Source: Apodemus sylvaticus
Taxonomy: Eukaryota > Chordata > Mammalia > Rodentia > Muridae
Direction: 5' to 3'
Assembly: GCF_947179515.1 (NCBI RefSeq)
Contig: NC_067473.1
Coordinates: 124,979,909 to 125,043,908, forward strand
Length of the DNA stretch: 64,000 nucleotides
In this document: positions 22,379-32,779 of the stretch, in pieces
Layout: each line of letters begins with the position of its first letter
Numbering within the stretch: position 1 is the first letter of the stretch
Made by a program: the position numbers and the translations under genes
Notes under the pieces: generated by a model
Database searches by the model: none
What the model was told of the DNA's origin: nothing
The model's input: only the letters and a program-made list of their open reading frames with translations

Positions 22379-22624
22379 TGTGGGGTGGTGGCTGCTACCT
22401 CCATTTTCACAGAAGTCCTCACAGGTGAGGACACACCCCCCCCCCTTCTGAGTTACCTCATTGGTGAGGGCTTTCATTGGAGCACATTGTGGTAAGCTAT
22501 GATTAGCTGAAGATTCATGGTTTGGGGATTGGTTCACTGTATATAACCCTATGGGCTGGGCAATAAACTCAGTTCTGCTCCCTGATACTGGTCTCTTGAA
22601 TCAAATTTCTTGGGATTTACCACA
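22379..22624 (+). repeat. Probable solo LTR of a gammaretrovirus-like (ERV1) element
   Basis: Begins TGTGG and ends CCACA, a 5-bp inverted terminal pair of LTR type. Contains a CCAAT-like/TATA-like stretch (GTATATAACC at about 22539), then GGGCAATAAACTCAG with a polyadenylation signal at 22561-22566. A U5-like tail follows, with GGTCTCTTGAATC and TTGGGATTTACCACA. A C10 run sits at 22436-22445. No target duplication is evident and no viral coding sequence is present. The length (246 bp) is short for the class, so it may be internally deleted. Confidence 0.6.
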
Positions 22625-22733
22625 TGACTCCATCGCCTCTTACCCTTCCCCTCCTCCTTGGTACTGTTCCCACAAACTACAATAGTAACAGACCTTCAAA
22701 AACTAGGCTTCAAAAATAAATGTATAGTGTCAC

Positions 22734-22825
22734 AGTAAGGCCTCAGGTAGGGGGCTTCTGTCAATGCCTGAATAGTAAAGCCTCAGGGTGAGGGGCTTCT
22801 GGGTGATCTTTTTTCCTTTTATTTG
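22734..22825. repeat. Short imperfect tandem duplication (~48 bp period)
   Basis: AGTAAGGCCTCAGGTAGGGG and AGTAAAGCCTCAGGGTGAGG, each followed by GCTTCTG, lie about 48 bp apart. Confidence 0.7.
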
Positions 22826-22899
22826 ATATCTCTAAAAGTATATAATTTGACACTTGGATAATATTTTAAGTTCATGATTATTTACTTATAACTGTGCAT

Positions 22900-23078
22900 G
22901 TGTATGTGTGCATGTGTTGTATATATGTGTACGTACCACAGACTCATATATAGAGATCAGAGGACAACTTCATAGAATCAGTTTTCCTCTTCCACCTTTA
23001 CATGGGTTTTAATTTGCACCAAACTCAAATGTCAGGCAGCAGGTGCCTCTACCTTCTAAACTATCACAGCCTGTCCAC
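22900..23078 (-). repeat. B3-type SINE
   Basis: Reverse layout: GAGATCAGAGGACAACTTCA, 'tcctcttccacctttacatggg', CTCAAATGTCAGGCAGCAGG and a decayed head. TG-rich flank at 22895-22930. Confidence 0.85.
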
Positions 23079-23084
23079 ATAGAT

Positions 23085-23370
23085 GGCCCCAATTAGACCA
23101 TTTTAAACTGTATAATTTTATAGCACTAATGATATTCACAACGCTCTACAGGCATCACAGGTATTCATTTTCAATACCTCTGAAATAAATTCTGTTACTG
23201 CTAAACAAAGAAGTTGCCTACCCAACCCATTCCAGACCCCGATGACCTTCGATCTATTTTATTTCTCTGCATTTATCCATTTCATATTATATAAACATGG
23301 GCTCAAACAATGGTGGTTTGTTTTACTTTGTATGATATTTTCAACACTGATACTCTTGAAAACTATTTTC
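23085..23370 (-). mobile_element. Ancient L1 (L1M-type) fragment
   Basis: The sequence 'ccattttaaactgtataattttatagcac' followed by 'acccaacccattccagaccccgatgacc' and 'ttcatattatataaacatgggctc' resembles the reverse of old mammalian L1 3' regions. It is too decayed to code. Confidence 0.6.
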
Positions 23371-23377
23371 ACATATT

Positions 23378-23583
23378 TAGTTTTTCTTGTTTGCTTTGAT
23401 TTGATTTTTTGGGGGGGGGGTGGTTGGTTTTTCGAGACAGGGTTTCTCTGTATAGCCCTGGCTGTCCTGGAACTCACTCTGTAGACCAGGCTGACCTCGA
23501 ACTCAGAAATCCACCTGCCTCTGCCTCCCAAGTGCTAGGATTAAAGGCATGGGCCAGCACTGCCTGTCTAGTTTTTTTGTTTT
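23378..23583 (-). repeat. B1 SINE with G10 run in its tail
   Basis: Reverse B1 from TTCGAGACAGGGTTTCTCTG to the GCACTGCCTG end (about 23431-23568). The tail side is T-rich with a G10 run (23411-23420). A probable imperfect TSD (TAGTTTTTCTTGTTT against TAGTTTTTTTGTTTT) flanks it at 23378 and 23569. Confidence 0.95.
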
Positions 23584-23700
23584 TTTTTTAAACTGGAAAT
23601 TTTCTATATTATATATAAGAAACCAGAATGCCTTGAACTTTAAATGAGAATAATAAAAAAGAAATGAAAGAAAAGATGCACAAAGGGCAGCGGCCAGGTG

Positions 23701-23860
23701 GTCAGTAAGGCTGACTGCTACCCTGAAATGAGCCGCACACAGTAGGGCAGTAGCTGACAGTCAGTAAGGCTGACTGCTACCCTGAAATGAACCGCACACA
23801 GTAGGGCAGTAGCTGACAGTCAGTAAGGCTGACTGCTACCCTGAAATGAGCCGCACAGTA
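23701..23860. repeat. 59-bp minisatellite, about 2.7 copies
   Basis: Units start at 23701, 23760 and 23819, each opening GTCAGTAAGGCTGACTGCTA. Units 1 and 2 differ at one position (AGCCGCAC against AACCGCAC); unit 3 is cut after GCCGCACAGTA. The near-identity points to recent duplication. Confidence 0.97.
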
Positions 23861-23879
23861 TGAAACATAACCCAGCACA

Positions 23880-25990
23880 GTTTACCTAGTGCTTCCCACA
23901 AGATCGCCTCCACAGACAGGAATACGAAGCATATGACTTACAACTGGAAGCTCTAGATTTGTAGGCGAGCATATTGTGCACGATTTGGCAGGTTACAAAT
24001 GAACACAGGAAGACAGCATCTGTCATGCCCCTTAGGAAACCAGGCAGAACCAAATGTAATTCCTTACCTGAAAAACATAAACACATAACACAGATTAGCA
24101 TTCAATAGGCATAGAATTGTATGTTTAGCCCACATGCTTAGTCAATTATTTCTTCTTCTTAAGGTAGGCACACAGTGTCGGCTGAATACTGAATTCTTAT
24201 GTCAAAGAACAGGCTTCCCTGTTTCAACATTGTTGGATGAAAATATGGCTAGCAAGACTTTGTATTTCATGCTAGCCCACTCTGCTCAGCTCTCATAACT
24301 TTGACCGTCCATCCAATGCCACAACCAACTACCACATCCTGCCTAGGACAATCATCCTGTACCTCTGGTCTAGCCTGCTGATTTCCCTGAACCCTAGTCT
24401 GACTGCATTTTCCCCAATCTTCCGACTTAACCCAGACTGCACATCCTGTGGGCCAGCCCAGTCAGATCAATCACACCTGCACCTCTCTCAATCTCCAGAC
24501 TTGGCCCTGGTCACATACCCTGTACAATGGCTTGGTGTAAGGAGTCACTAGAGCCTGAAGTGCTTGCACCACCCCCATCCCCCCACCCTCCCCACCCCCC
24601 CCACCCCGCCATGAGCTTGTATACTGACTTGCCTAGTGAGTCCCCAAGGTCAGGCCCACCCATGCTATTCTCGCACTTTCAAGCATAGACCAGGTAGCAA
24701 AGCTTGCCTGCTAACTCGGGTAAATCTGTCATTTCCCCCATTCTCATGCTTTTCTGCTTACCACTAAACTAGAATCACCCCCATTCCTCCAAACCAAAAT
24801 CAACACTGAGCATGTGAGGGACTGACCTACCAACTCCTCAAACCTGATCTGAAACCAACCAACACTGAACAACAGCAACAGCAACATATATATATGGGTA
24901 CGTATATACATACTACACACACAGGCATTAAATGATACCATACTAATTAAGGGTGATAATACTGCCACCAAGAGCTATAAATTATCTACCAATGCCAGGC
25001 ATAAGAAATTTCAAATTGTTTGTCAGGGAAGCTCAAGAGACCCCAAACAATAGAAGTGGTGGTCACCGTACTTAGTTGCTACCCAGAACTAGAAAGTAGG
25101 TGCATATTGCTAAGCACATGGAGAACACCATCTCCTGGTCAAGAAGGCTCTGACTAGGGCCAAAGCAGAGCAGGAAGGGATAGAAGGTCACTGGCTAGAG
25201 TCATTCTATAAATTAAAGCCAGAAGTCCATGGGATCTGGAACATGCTGTCCTGATTCTGGAAATGGCTAGGGAATACACAGCAACATGCTGTATGGAACT
25301 TTGGTTAAAAAGAAAATGAAGGCAGGACCAGGGATGTGGAGAACATTTAATAGAGAGGTGGTATAGAAGTGACTGTTAATGTGAGAGTTAACTACATAGG
25401 ATCTATAAACAAGAGACAGGGATTCCGAACCCTGCGCCTCAGTCTTAGAAGCAGGACCCAGGAAGACAGAACTATGACCCTAACCAAAATCACCAAGATG
25501 AACTACTGAATGAGTTCATGGAGTTTGTAAAGACCCCACAATGGAGGTCCCCCAAGGCTGTGATTAAACACATGCATTTGGACAAGTGGGCAACATAAGT
25601 GGCTATGAGAGTGAGTTCAACCTTTGGCGAGATGAGAATCTGAAAATGTGATAACTGCCCTCGTCTGAGCTACGTGGCACACGTCAGGCTCCAGCAGCAG
25701 ACCTCCAGCAGAGTCCTGGCTTTGGAAGCACTGGCTTTTCACACCCTCCCTCCAAGAAATTCATAAACCTGGAAACTTGAAAGCTACTTAGTAACAACAC
25801 GGTGGCCTTGAAATGAGTTATGACCCAAGCTGGTTCTTACCAACAGTCCAGAGGAAGAAGCAGAAGGATCTAGAATGTGACAAGGATGCCACCCTGAAGC
25901 TAGAATGTGCACCAACATCTGAACTATGTAGTAGGACCCCAACTCCTGCACACACATGCAAATCTTTTATTATTCCTTTGTGAAAGGGAG
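23880..25990. other. Unclassified sequence, with a C-rich tract at 24569-24609
   Basis: No SINE or L1 recognised over ~2 kb. 24569-24609 is a C-rich block with several C4-C8 runs (G-rich on the minus strand). 24950-25930 is purine-leaning and reads like decayed retroelement or transcript-like DNA, but I could not match it to any family. No open frame longer than 75 residues. Confidence 0.45.
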
Positions 25991-26058
25991 AGTGTACTTA
26001 AGTAAGTATATACAGTATGTAAGTATGCATACTTAAGTAAGTGTGCTTAAACACTCCA

Positions 26059-26210
26059 GCCAGGTGGGGTGGCATATACTTTAACCTCAGCACCGAGGGG
26101 GCACAGGTAGGTGGATCTCCATGGAGTTTGAGGATAGCCTTGTCTACACAGCGTCTTCTCAGACAGCCTCTACATATAGAGACTCTTTTTAAAAACAAAC
26201 AAAAAAATTA
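26059..26210 (+). repeat. B1 SINE
   Basis: GCCAGGTGGGGTGGCATATA start, 'gtggatctccatggagtttgagg' body, and an A-rich tail with AAACAAACAAAAAAATTA. Moderately diverged. Confidence 0.88.
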
Positions 26211-26214
26211 AGTT

Positions 26215-26995
26215 TTTTTTTCTTTTTCAAAAAGACTCTGAGCCTGTTTCCTTCAGAATGGGAATTATGAATTCTCCACAAATTTATTACAAGGAATGAT
26301 GCAAAAACATTTTTAACTATGTATGTGGACAAAGTATCTGATGTACATAAGCAGTAATTATTAGGGGAAAACACATGATCAAAATGGTAAGGCCACTCAA
26401 TCCAGAGAGTTGGATGTCAGGCACACATTTCTGCTTTTATTTGTCCTGCCTTTAGCTTAGTCAGAGGCTCTAATCTAAATGTCCTCTTGCCTGCGGCTTC
26501 CCCTGAAGGGAGGGCTGGCCCTGCCCCCTGCTGGGCAGTGGAGCAGTAACAGGGAAAAGCTGAAGACATCAGAGGCGGGCTGCAGTGACTCCATTCAAAG
26601 AGACCCAGGGCCTCCCTTTCTCTACTTTGACATCCCCTTTCAGTCCCAGAGCACTGTGTTCTCTGACCCTCAAAGAAAAGGGCAGTGCTCTACAGGGTTC
26701 TGGTAAGCTGCTCTCTGAAACCACTTCCCACCGCCAGCAGTACTTCTCAGAAGGGGTCAAGATGATCACTTTGTCATTCATAGCAGCTCTGCGAGCAAGA
26801 GGACAAATTCCCAAATTTCACTCAAGAGTGACATTGCAAATATCACAGAGTCAGGTGGGGATGTAAGAATCTACAGGCACATGTGTCTGGCACTTAATTT
26901 TTTTCTTTCTCTAATATCAAAATACTTACTATTTCTAGGCTTAGGTTTACAGAGCAATGCTATAGTATAGACATAAAGGCACTAATACATCATGG
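26215..26995. other. Unclassified unique sequence
   Basis: The interval 26480-26860 is less AT-rich and has overlapping open frames on both strands (up to 93 residues). There is no recognisable domain, and splice-site logic cannot be tested here. Confidence 0.4.
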
Positions 26996-26998
26996 GCA

Positions 26999-27170
26999 GC
27001 AGTGCTGGCGTGGTGGGTAAGTGTGCAACTAATGGCTCCGAGGACCCAAGTTTGGTTCCCAACACCCAGATCCAGCAGCTAGCAACCTGCTGCAACTCCA
27101 GATCCAGTGTTTCCAACACACTCTTCTAGGGAACCCACATGCACATACCGTGAATAAAACAAAATAATTC
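26999..27170 (+). repeat. B3/B2-type SINE
   Basis: Diverged head AGTGCTGGCGTGGTGGGTAA, then GAGGACCCAAGTTTGGTTCC, 'caacctgctgcaactccag' and a GTGAATAAAACAAAATAA end. Confidence 0.8.
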
Positions 27171-27210
27171 TCTCTCTGTGTCTCTCTGTGTCTCTGTCTC
27201 TCTCTCTCTG

Positions 27211-27268
<58 letters not shown>

Positions 27269-27277
27269 TGTGTGTGT
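27171..27277. repeat. (CT)n/(TG)n compound microsatellite
   Basis: CT blocks interrupted by TG/GT words (27171-27252) end in about 26 bases of TG (27252-27277). It lies at the tail of the SINE just upstream. Confidence 0.97.
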
Positions 27278-27348
27278 TAAAAAAAGAAGATACATCATCT
27301 TCAGAGTTAAAGACTCAGTCTCTAATGAAATAAAAAAAAACAACTTCT

Positions 27349-27420
27349 TGGGACTGAAGAGATGCCTCAGTGGTTAAGAACATTTGCAACTCGTGAAACA
27401 GCACTGGAGCTCATGAGATT
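27349..27420 (+). repeat. B2 5' fragment
   Basis: GGGACTGAAGAGATGCCTCA then GTGGTTAAGAACATTTGCAA, the tRNA-like head only; the rest is lost. Confidence 0.75.
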
Positions 27421-27424
27421 CTAA

Positions 27425-29795
27425 ACTCACTCACATTAATTTTAATCTATAATATCATTTTTCAAGAGCAAGAAAATTATTTCTTTCTAAAACAGCCTTT
27501 TCTTAGATGCATTCATGATATATTCTTTGATGTTCTGGAATGTGCCTTTCATCTGGGCTGCCTTTTAAAAAAAATCATCTTAAGGAAAAAATGGCATTAG
27601 GAATGCTGGGATTTCCCCTTAAAAGATGTATGCTAAGCTTGAGGTGGCTGAAAATTATAGCTTTGGCAAAGTCCCACTGGGTTCCACAGACTGTGCTATC
27701 TGCCTAGTTCTAGATAAAGGATGGCAATTGATTAGCCAATCAATGTAGGCACCAGCTACCATCGACTCTCCTCTACCTGCAGTAATCTTTAGCTAGCTAC
27801 TGTTTTCCTGCTTATAGAAAAGAATCCTCCTCATAAGGAGAGGTGCCAGAGACCAGACAACTACTCAATGATCACAATGCTAAGAATGAGCTGAATTACT
27901 CCTGACACCTTTCAACAAAGAGAAAACTGTAGAAAGGCTCAGGAATGTCCCTGGGTTTTCCAAGTCTACCCTACCATTGTCATCACAATCAGCATGTTCA
28001 ATCAAGCACATGGAAGTCTACGTAACACTAAAAACCACATTTTATAGTGACGTATGTGACAGAGAAAGTACAGGGTTGAAAATCAGAATTCACGTCTAGA
28101 CAGACTATGATGGAATTCCACAGCAGCAACTTACATTCAGTCATATACAATGCCCGTATATCTTCTAAGAAAATGTAAATGATACCCAGAGATACAGCTT
28201 TATATGTATTTATGGTCTTCAGAAAGCTTAGAAGATACCTTAATGTTTTCTCTTGTGAACAATAAAATTAACTTACCCACAACTAAATAAAGCAATAAAA
28301 GTTAAAGCAACAGCTACCCTACAAACTTGCTATAATTATTAAAATAAAAAATCTCATTAACCCTGGGACAATTTATTCTAGAGTGTACCAATTTGAGAAA
28401 ACAGTTACCCTTGAGGCAACCTCATGCCTTATTATGCTGTAATACAAACACTGAATAATTTGAACCTAGATTATTCAAAATCTGTCATTTCTGATTGCTT
28501 CCACCTCAAATTCTCTCTCCTCTTTCTTTTTAAATACCATTCCCTGCTTCTAAACAACCTCTCCCTTCAGGTCTTTAAAATCATCTCAATTTTCAGTGGT
28601 TGGTTCTAAAAATGTTCTAAAATATGGAAAGAACTACATAACATTCACAATGTTAAAGCAGCTTGTGTCATTAGAGTTTACATATACCTTCTCTTCTTTT
28701 TTCTAACCCATAGTACTTCCTTACCACCCTGAAAACCCTTCTTAAGGAGATGAAGGACAATCTCATGCAATTTGCTAGTAGTAGATTCTTGAGGAAAGAA
28801 AGGACTTGGAGCGAAGGCAATTTCCCTCTGGGGAAACTGGCTGGGGTGGGTGGGTGGGGGGGTGGTGGAAGAAAGGTCCATGTTCTGCACAGCATCTGAT
28901 AAGAAGGCAAGTGACTGATTTATGAGGACAAAGTTCTCAAGAGGGGGAAAGCTAGAGCAGCAAAGAGAAGGTGGGCATTCGAGGATGAGTTGTCGCTCTA
29001 TGGGTTATTTAGAACATTTTTAACAGTCATAAATGTATGGATCAAGGCCACGATGCTTCTTTAAAGGCAACACCACCCTGCTACACTTAAAGGCAGCACT
29101 GAACACTACATCCTCTGTGTCAGCAGGAGACTCTATGGTCATAAGCCCTTCATCAGTTTCCCTATATGACCCGAGATATCACATGCTCTCAATTGAATTA
29201 CGGAAGCAGGTTCTTCCTATAAACTACCACTATGAAAACTGATGCTCTACTTGACACATCAGTAAAGGCTTGTATCTCAACACAGAGCCAATGTGAAAGC
29301 TACAGAAAATAATGTCTGAACTTCAGTTTCAACTAAAACAAAATACCCCCACACAGCAACACATCATTACAGGAGTATGAGATGGAACTCTGTGACCTGT
29401 CCTCAAGGGAGAACAAAAATCTTTCAGTAACAATACTTTTTGAACCTGCACTCAGAATTCAAATGTAAAGCATCTTATCTTATTAAAAAGAATCTCAAAG
29501 AACCATACCTAAATTATACCTTTTAGAAAACAATATGCTATAAAGTAAATTCAATAAATAAAACCACACCTCCGAGTGGTTAAAGCCATCTTCTCAGAAG
29601 TATCTCACACTATGAAGGGTTACTAAAACTTGTTTCAACTTTTAGATTTCTTTCTCAACTTCCTAGAAGAAGGAACCTTAAAATAAATCTTAGGAACTTA
29701 AGAAAGGGAGGGAGAGAAGCATTCATCTGTGACTTCTCAGGTTCCTAAGTTGACATGGCCATCTTCTTTTTAAACTGTCTCCTTGTGTAGGTTTG
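27425..29795. other. Long AT-rich unclassified stretch
   Basis: No repeat or gene recognised over ~2.4 kb. One feature stands out: a G-rich tract at 28841-28864 (runs of G3-G7 on the plus strand). Short overlapping frames are noise-like. Confidence 0.45.
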
Positions 29796-29799
29796 TGTG

Positions 29800-30050
29800 A
29801 GGGTTGAAACTGAGGGTCTTTAGTAATCACTCTCCACTGTGACCCCTGAGGCAGGGCTTCTCACTGAGCCCAGAGCTCACTGATTTGGCTGAGCTAGCTG
29901 GCCAGCTTGTACTGGGGATTCCGTGTTCCCAACTACTAAATGCTGGCATCATGGGAGGGCCATCATCTTTCCCATGAGTTCTAGGGATCCAAACTTCAAT
30001 CCTCAGGTTCATGTAGCAACAGCTTCATCCTCTGGGCCACCTCTCCTCCC
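29800..30050 (-). repeat. Diverged B4-type SINE
   Basis: Reverse B4: 'gtctttagtaatcactctccactgtgacc', 'cagagctcactgatttggctgagctagctggccagc', then a decayed B1-like part and 'ctctgggccacctctcc' head remnant. Confidence 0.78.
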
Positions 30051-30446
30051 CCATCTTCTGATATAGCAAGCAGGACATCTGAAAAATTTTACCAATTTAA
30101 TTTGAAAAAGACATATATGCTAATCTAGAAAGACACTAGATTATTTCTTTTCTTTCCAGAAGCTTCTCTGAGGTCCATTTCTAAGATGTCATATCACTTG
30201 AGAGTCCCCAAACATCTAAAATCCTAGAGTCTAATTATGTAGATAAAATTCCTCCCTGCAAAGACTCTTAATGACTTGAAGCTCAGATTTATGTGGGGAG
30301 ATATAAATCCTGAGAAGTCCTGGCTGAATCTTTTCAGAGAGATACAGAAACGATGAAATAAGATGAAACTGCACAACACACCACTTCCCATGTAAAGAAA
30401 ACAGAGGGGAGACAGGAGGAAGCACAAATGTTCACCAACAACACAA

Positions 30447-30760
30447 GGGCTGGGGGTGACTCAGTGGCTAACAGCACTCGCCATGAAAGCATGCAGACCA
30501 GAATTTGAACCCCAAAACCCACACAGAGCCAGCTGTGACAGCACATTTGTAATTCCAACACTCCTAACGTGAGGTGGGAGGCAGACACATAGAGGAGCAT
30601 CTCCAAACGTGCATCAGCAAGCTAGACTAGAACACACAGCTGCAAAGCAACAAAGACCCTCTCCATAAGACGGAGCATGAGGACCAACAACAGAAGTTGT
30701 CTACAACCTCTAAATACCCACACTTGTACAAATGCACACACATGCTTTGGCACACAGTGT
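30447..30760 (+). repeat. B4-type SINE
   Basis: GGGCTGGGGGTGACTCAGTG head, 'ccagaatttgaaccccaaaacccac', a B1-like middle ('gtaattccaacactcctaacgtgaggtgggaggc'), then the B4 3' part and a CA-rich end. Confidence 0.82.
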
Positions 30761-30764
30761 GCAA

Positions 30765-31740
30765 CGTGATAAAAACAGCAAAAAAATATACACAGGAGAA
30801 AATAGTATGATATGATTCATTCCCTTCTAAGATGTTTCCATTATTAATTTTCTTATACTCCAAATGATATAAATACTTGACCTCTCCTGTTCCACTGATT
30901 TCTTGTTTAAATTAGGTTCTGTTTGTTCGTCCATTTGTTTTGTTTCTGAAACAGAATCTTGCCATGTGGCCCATGAACTCTCACAATTGTTACATTTTAA
31001 TCATTTGGAGCTCATTTCCAACAATGACACTCTTGAAATACATGAAAAAAGAAAAAACTGTTCTCTTTGGACCACATTTTGAACACTGTTCACATGGGGC
31101 CACTATCACATTTACCCAGAGTAAAGTATATTAACTGAACTAGATGCCAATATGTATTCCCCGAACAGTGGTTATCAGCCAGAGGTGATATCATACCCTC
31201 AAGGAACACTTGGCAACATCTGGACCCAGTTTTGGTTGTCATGACTACAGAAAAGCTATTGGTATCTACTGGTTAGAAGTCAGGGATGTTTCTAAACATG
31301 CTATATAATATGTAGCTTAAAATCTCTATAGTACTCCAAAGTTGAGTCATTCTGAGAAGACAATGGTATTTTATTGTATTTATTCATGAAAAGCCAGGTG
31401 GTTTCAATATACCTCCAAGAATTCTGAAAAACAGGCAGACATTTACTGATACTTAGCATGTAAAAATTTAGTAAGTGCATATGTGTGTATACATTATAAG
31501 AATTTGTAATTTGTAATTTAAACCTATCAACTGCTGGAGACCTTCTTACTCATGCCACACTTGTTCCTTGAAAGCTGCTCACACGTGTGTACCTTAGCAT
31601 AGCCCAGGAAGTTCTTGAGAAATGTCACACTGCTCAGTAAACACTGTATCATGTGCCTCAGTCCCATTCTTCCACATAGCCCATGGTTCTTTCTTTCAAG
31701 AGAGTGTTCGGTTTTAGATTTTGTTGTTTTCTTGTTTGTG
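30765..31740. other. Unclassified AT-rich sequence
   Basis: A short B1-like word (GAAACAGAATCTTGCCATGT, about 30948) is the only repeat-like trace. Confidence 0.4.
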
Positions 31741-31744
31741 ATAT

Positions 31745-31860
31745 TGTTGGTTTCATGGAGCTAAAACTGACCCCCAATTCACTATGTAATAGAGAATGGC
31801 CTTCAGTTCCTCACCCACCTTCCTAGCACCAGGATAATCAGTCTGTACCATACCCCTATC
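31745..31860 (-). repeat. Old 7SL-derived SINE (PB1/B1-like)
   Basis: 'ctaaaactgacccccaattcactatgtaatagagaatggccttcagttcctc' followed by CCTAGCACCAGGATAATCAG keeps the order of a reverse B1-type element at high divergence. Confidence 0.6.
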
Positions 31861-31864
31861 TCAA

Positions 31865-32335
31865 TACCAGATGGTTCCTGAAATCACTTCACTGATACAC
31901 ATTTCAGTGTTGTCTATCCAAAACAAGCTCATAGGATGCCACACATGCATATGATTATGAAAAAACTATACTGAGCAAGCAACCAAAGTATGGAGAAAGA
32001 AAGGCCAGTACAAAACCCATCGATTGCAAAGCACCATGTGAATACCACAGAGGGCAGGAGGAAGGAGCAGATTCCCATGCCCATGGGCCACGAGGCTAAA
32101 TGAACAGTCTTCAACATCTGCCTCTTTTTTTTTTTCCTTTTCTTTTATTAAAAGATTAACAGAAGAACCTAGATTTCAAAGTCACTGGACAAAGATGGAA
32201 TTAGTAAGTGTATAGATATATTTTCTTTTCCCATAAAAAACTTGGTTTTTTGTTTTTGTTTTTTGTTTGTTTGTTTGTTTTTTACTTAAATGACCACTGA
32301 AGAGGTGCAATACACTGAGGTTAAGGAAAGGAAAT
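31865..32335. other. Unclassified; T/G-rich tract
   Basis: T run at 32126-32136 and a T/G-rich (GTTT)n tract at about 32245-32284. No gene recognised. Confidence 0.45.
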
Positions 32336-32339
32336 TTGA

Positions 32340-32490
32340 GCTCAGGAACCTAGATCTCACTAGGTAGCACAGACTGGCCCTGAATTTATGACACCCAGGC
32401 TGGCCTAGAACTCATGAACATTGTCCTGCATCAGCCATCAAAGTAGCTGTGACTCCAGGAACAACCACAGACCCAGCTCTGAGTTAAGCT
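32340..32490 (-). repeat. Old B1-like SINE
   Basis: 'ctagatctcactaggtagcacagactggccctgaa', then CCAGGCTGGCCTAGAACTCA (a reverse 7SL core) and a decayed remainder. The core sits 3' of the T/G-rich tract, as expected for a reverse tail. Confidence 0.7.
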
Positions 32491-32629
32491 CTAAACTCAG
32501 CCATGGCATTCTGTGCATGTACAAAATACCAGCCCGCAAGGATATAGAGCTGCTCTGTTCCTCTTCCAAAATACCCTGCTTTGTCTGGCCTCTAGAAGAT
32601 TCACAATGTATGTGCACAGATAAGAAACT

Positions 32630-32775
32630 ATTTATTATTTGCCAAGCACTGTCCTTGGAAGAATTAAGATTGTTATCTACTCTATAAAATGAAGAAGGCG
32701 AGGAGCAATAAAGTCAAGGAACTCAGTCAGCCGAGGTCACACAAGAAGGAAGCCTTAGAGCCAATGCCTCTGCGA
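32630..32775 (+). repeat. MIR SINE
   Basis: TTTGCCAAGCACTGTCCTTG, then 'ctctataaaatgaagaagg', 'aagtcaaggaactcagtcagccgaggtcacac': the MIR core order. The plus-strand 79-residue frame starting here is a by-product. Confidence 0.75.
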
Positions 32776-32779
32776 CCAC

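Noticed and set aside
23701..23860. Possible CRISPR-like direct repeats
   Set aside because: The units are contiguous with no unique spacers and the genome is mammalian; it is a minisatellite.
24569..24609. C-rich tract as a CpG-island or promoter edge
   Set aside because: CpG dinucleotides are nearly absent; simple C runs only.
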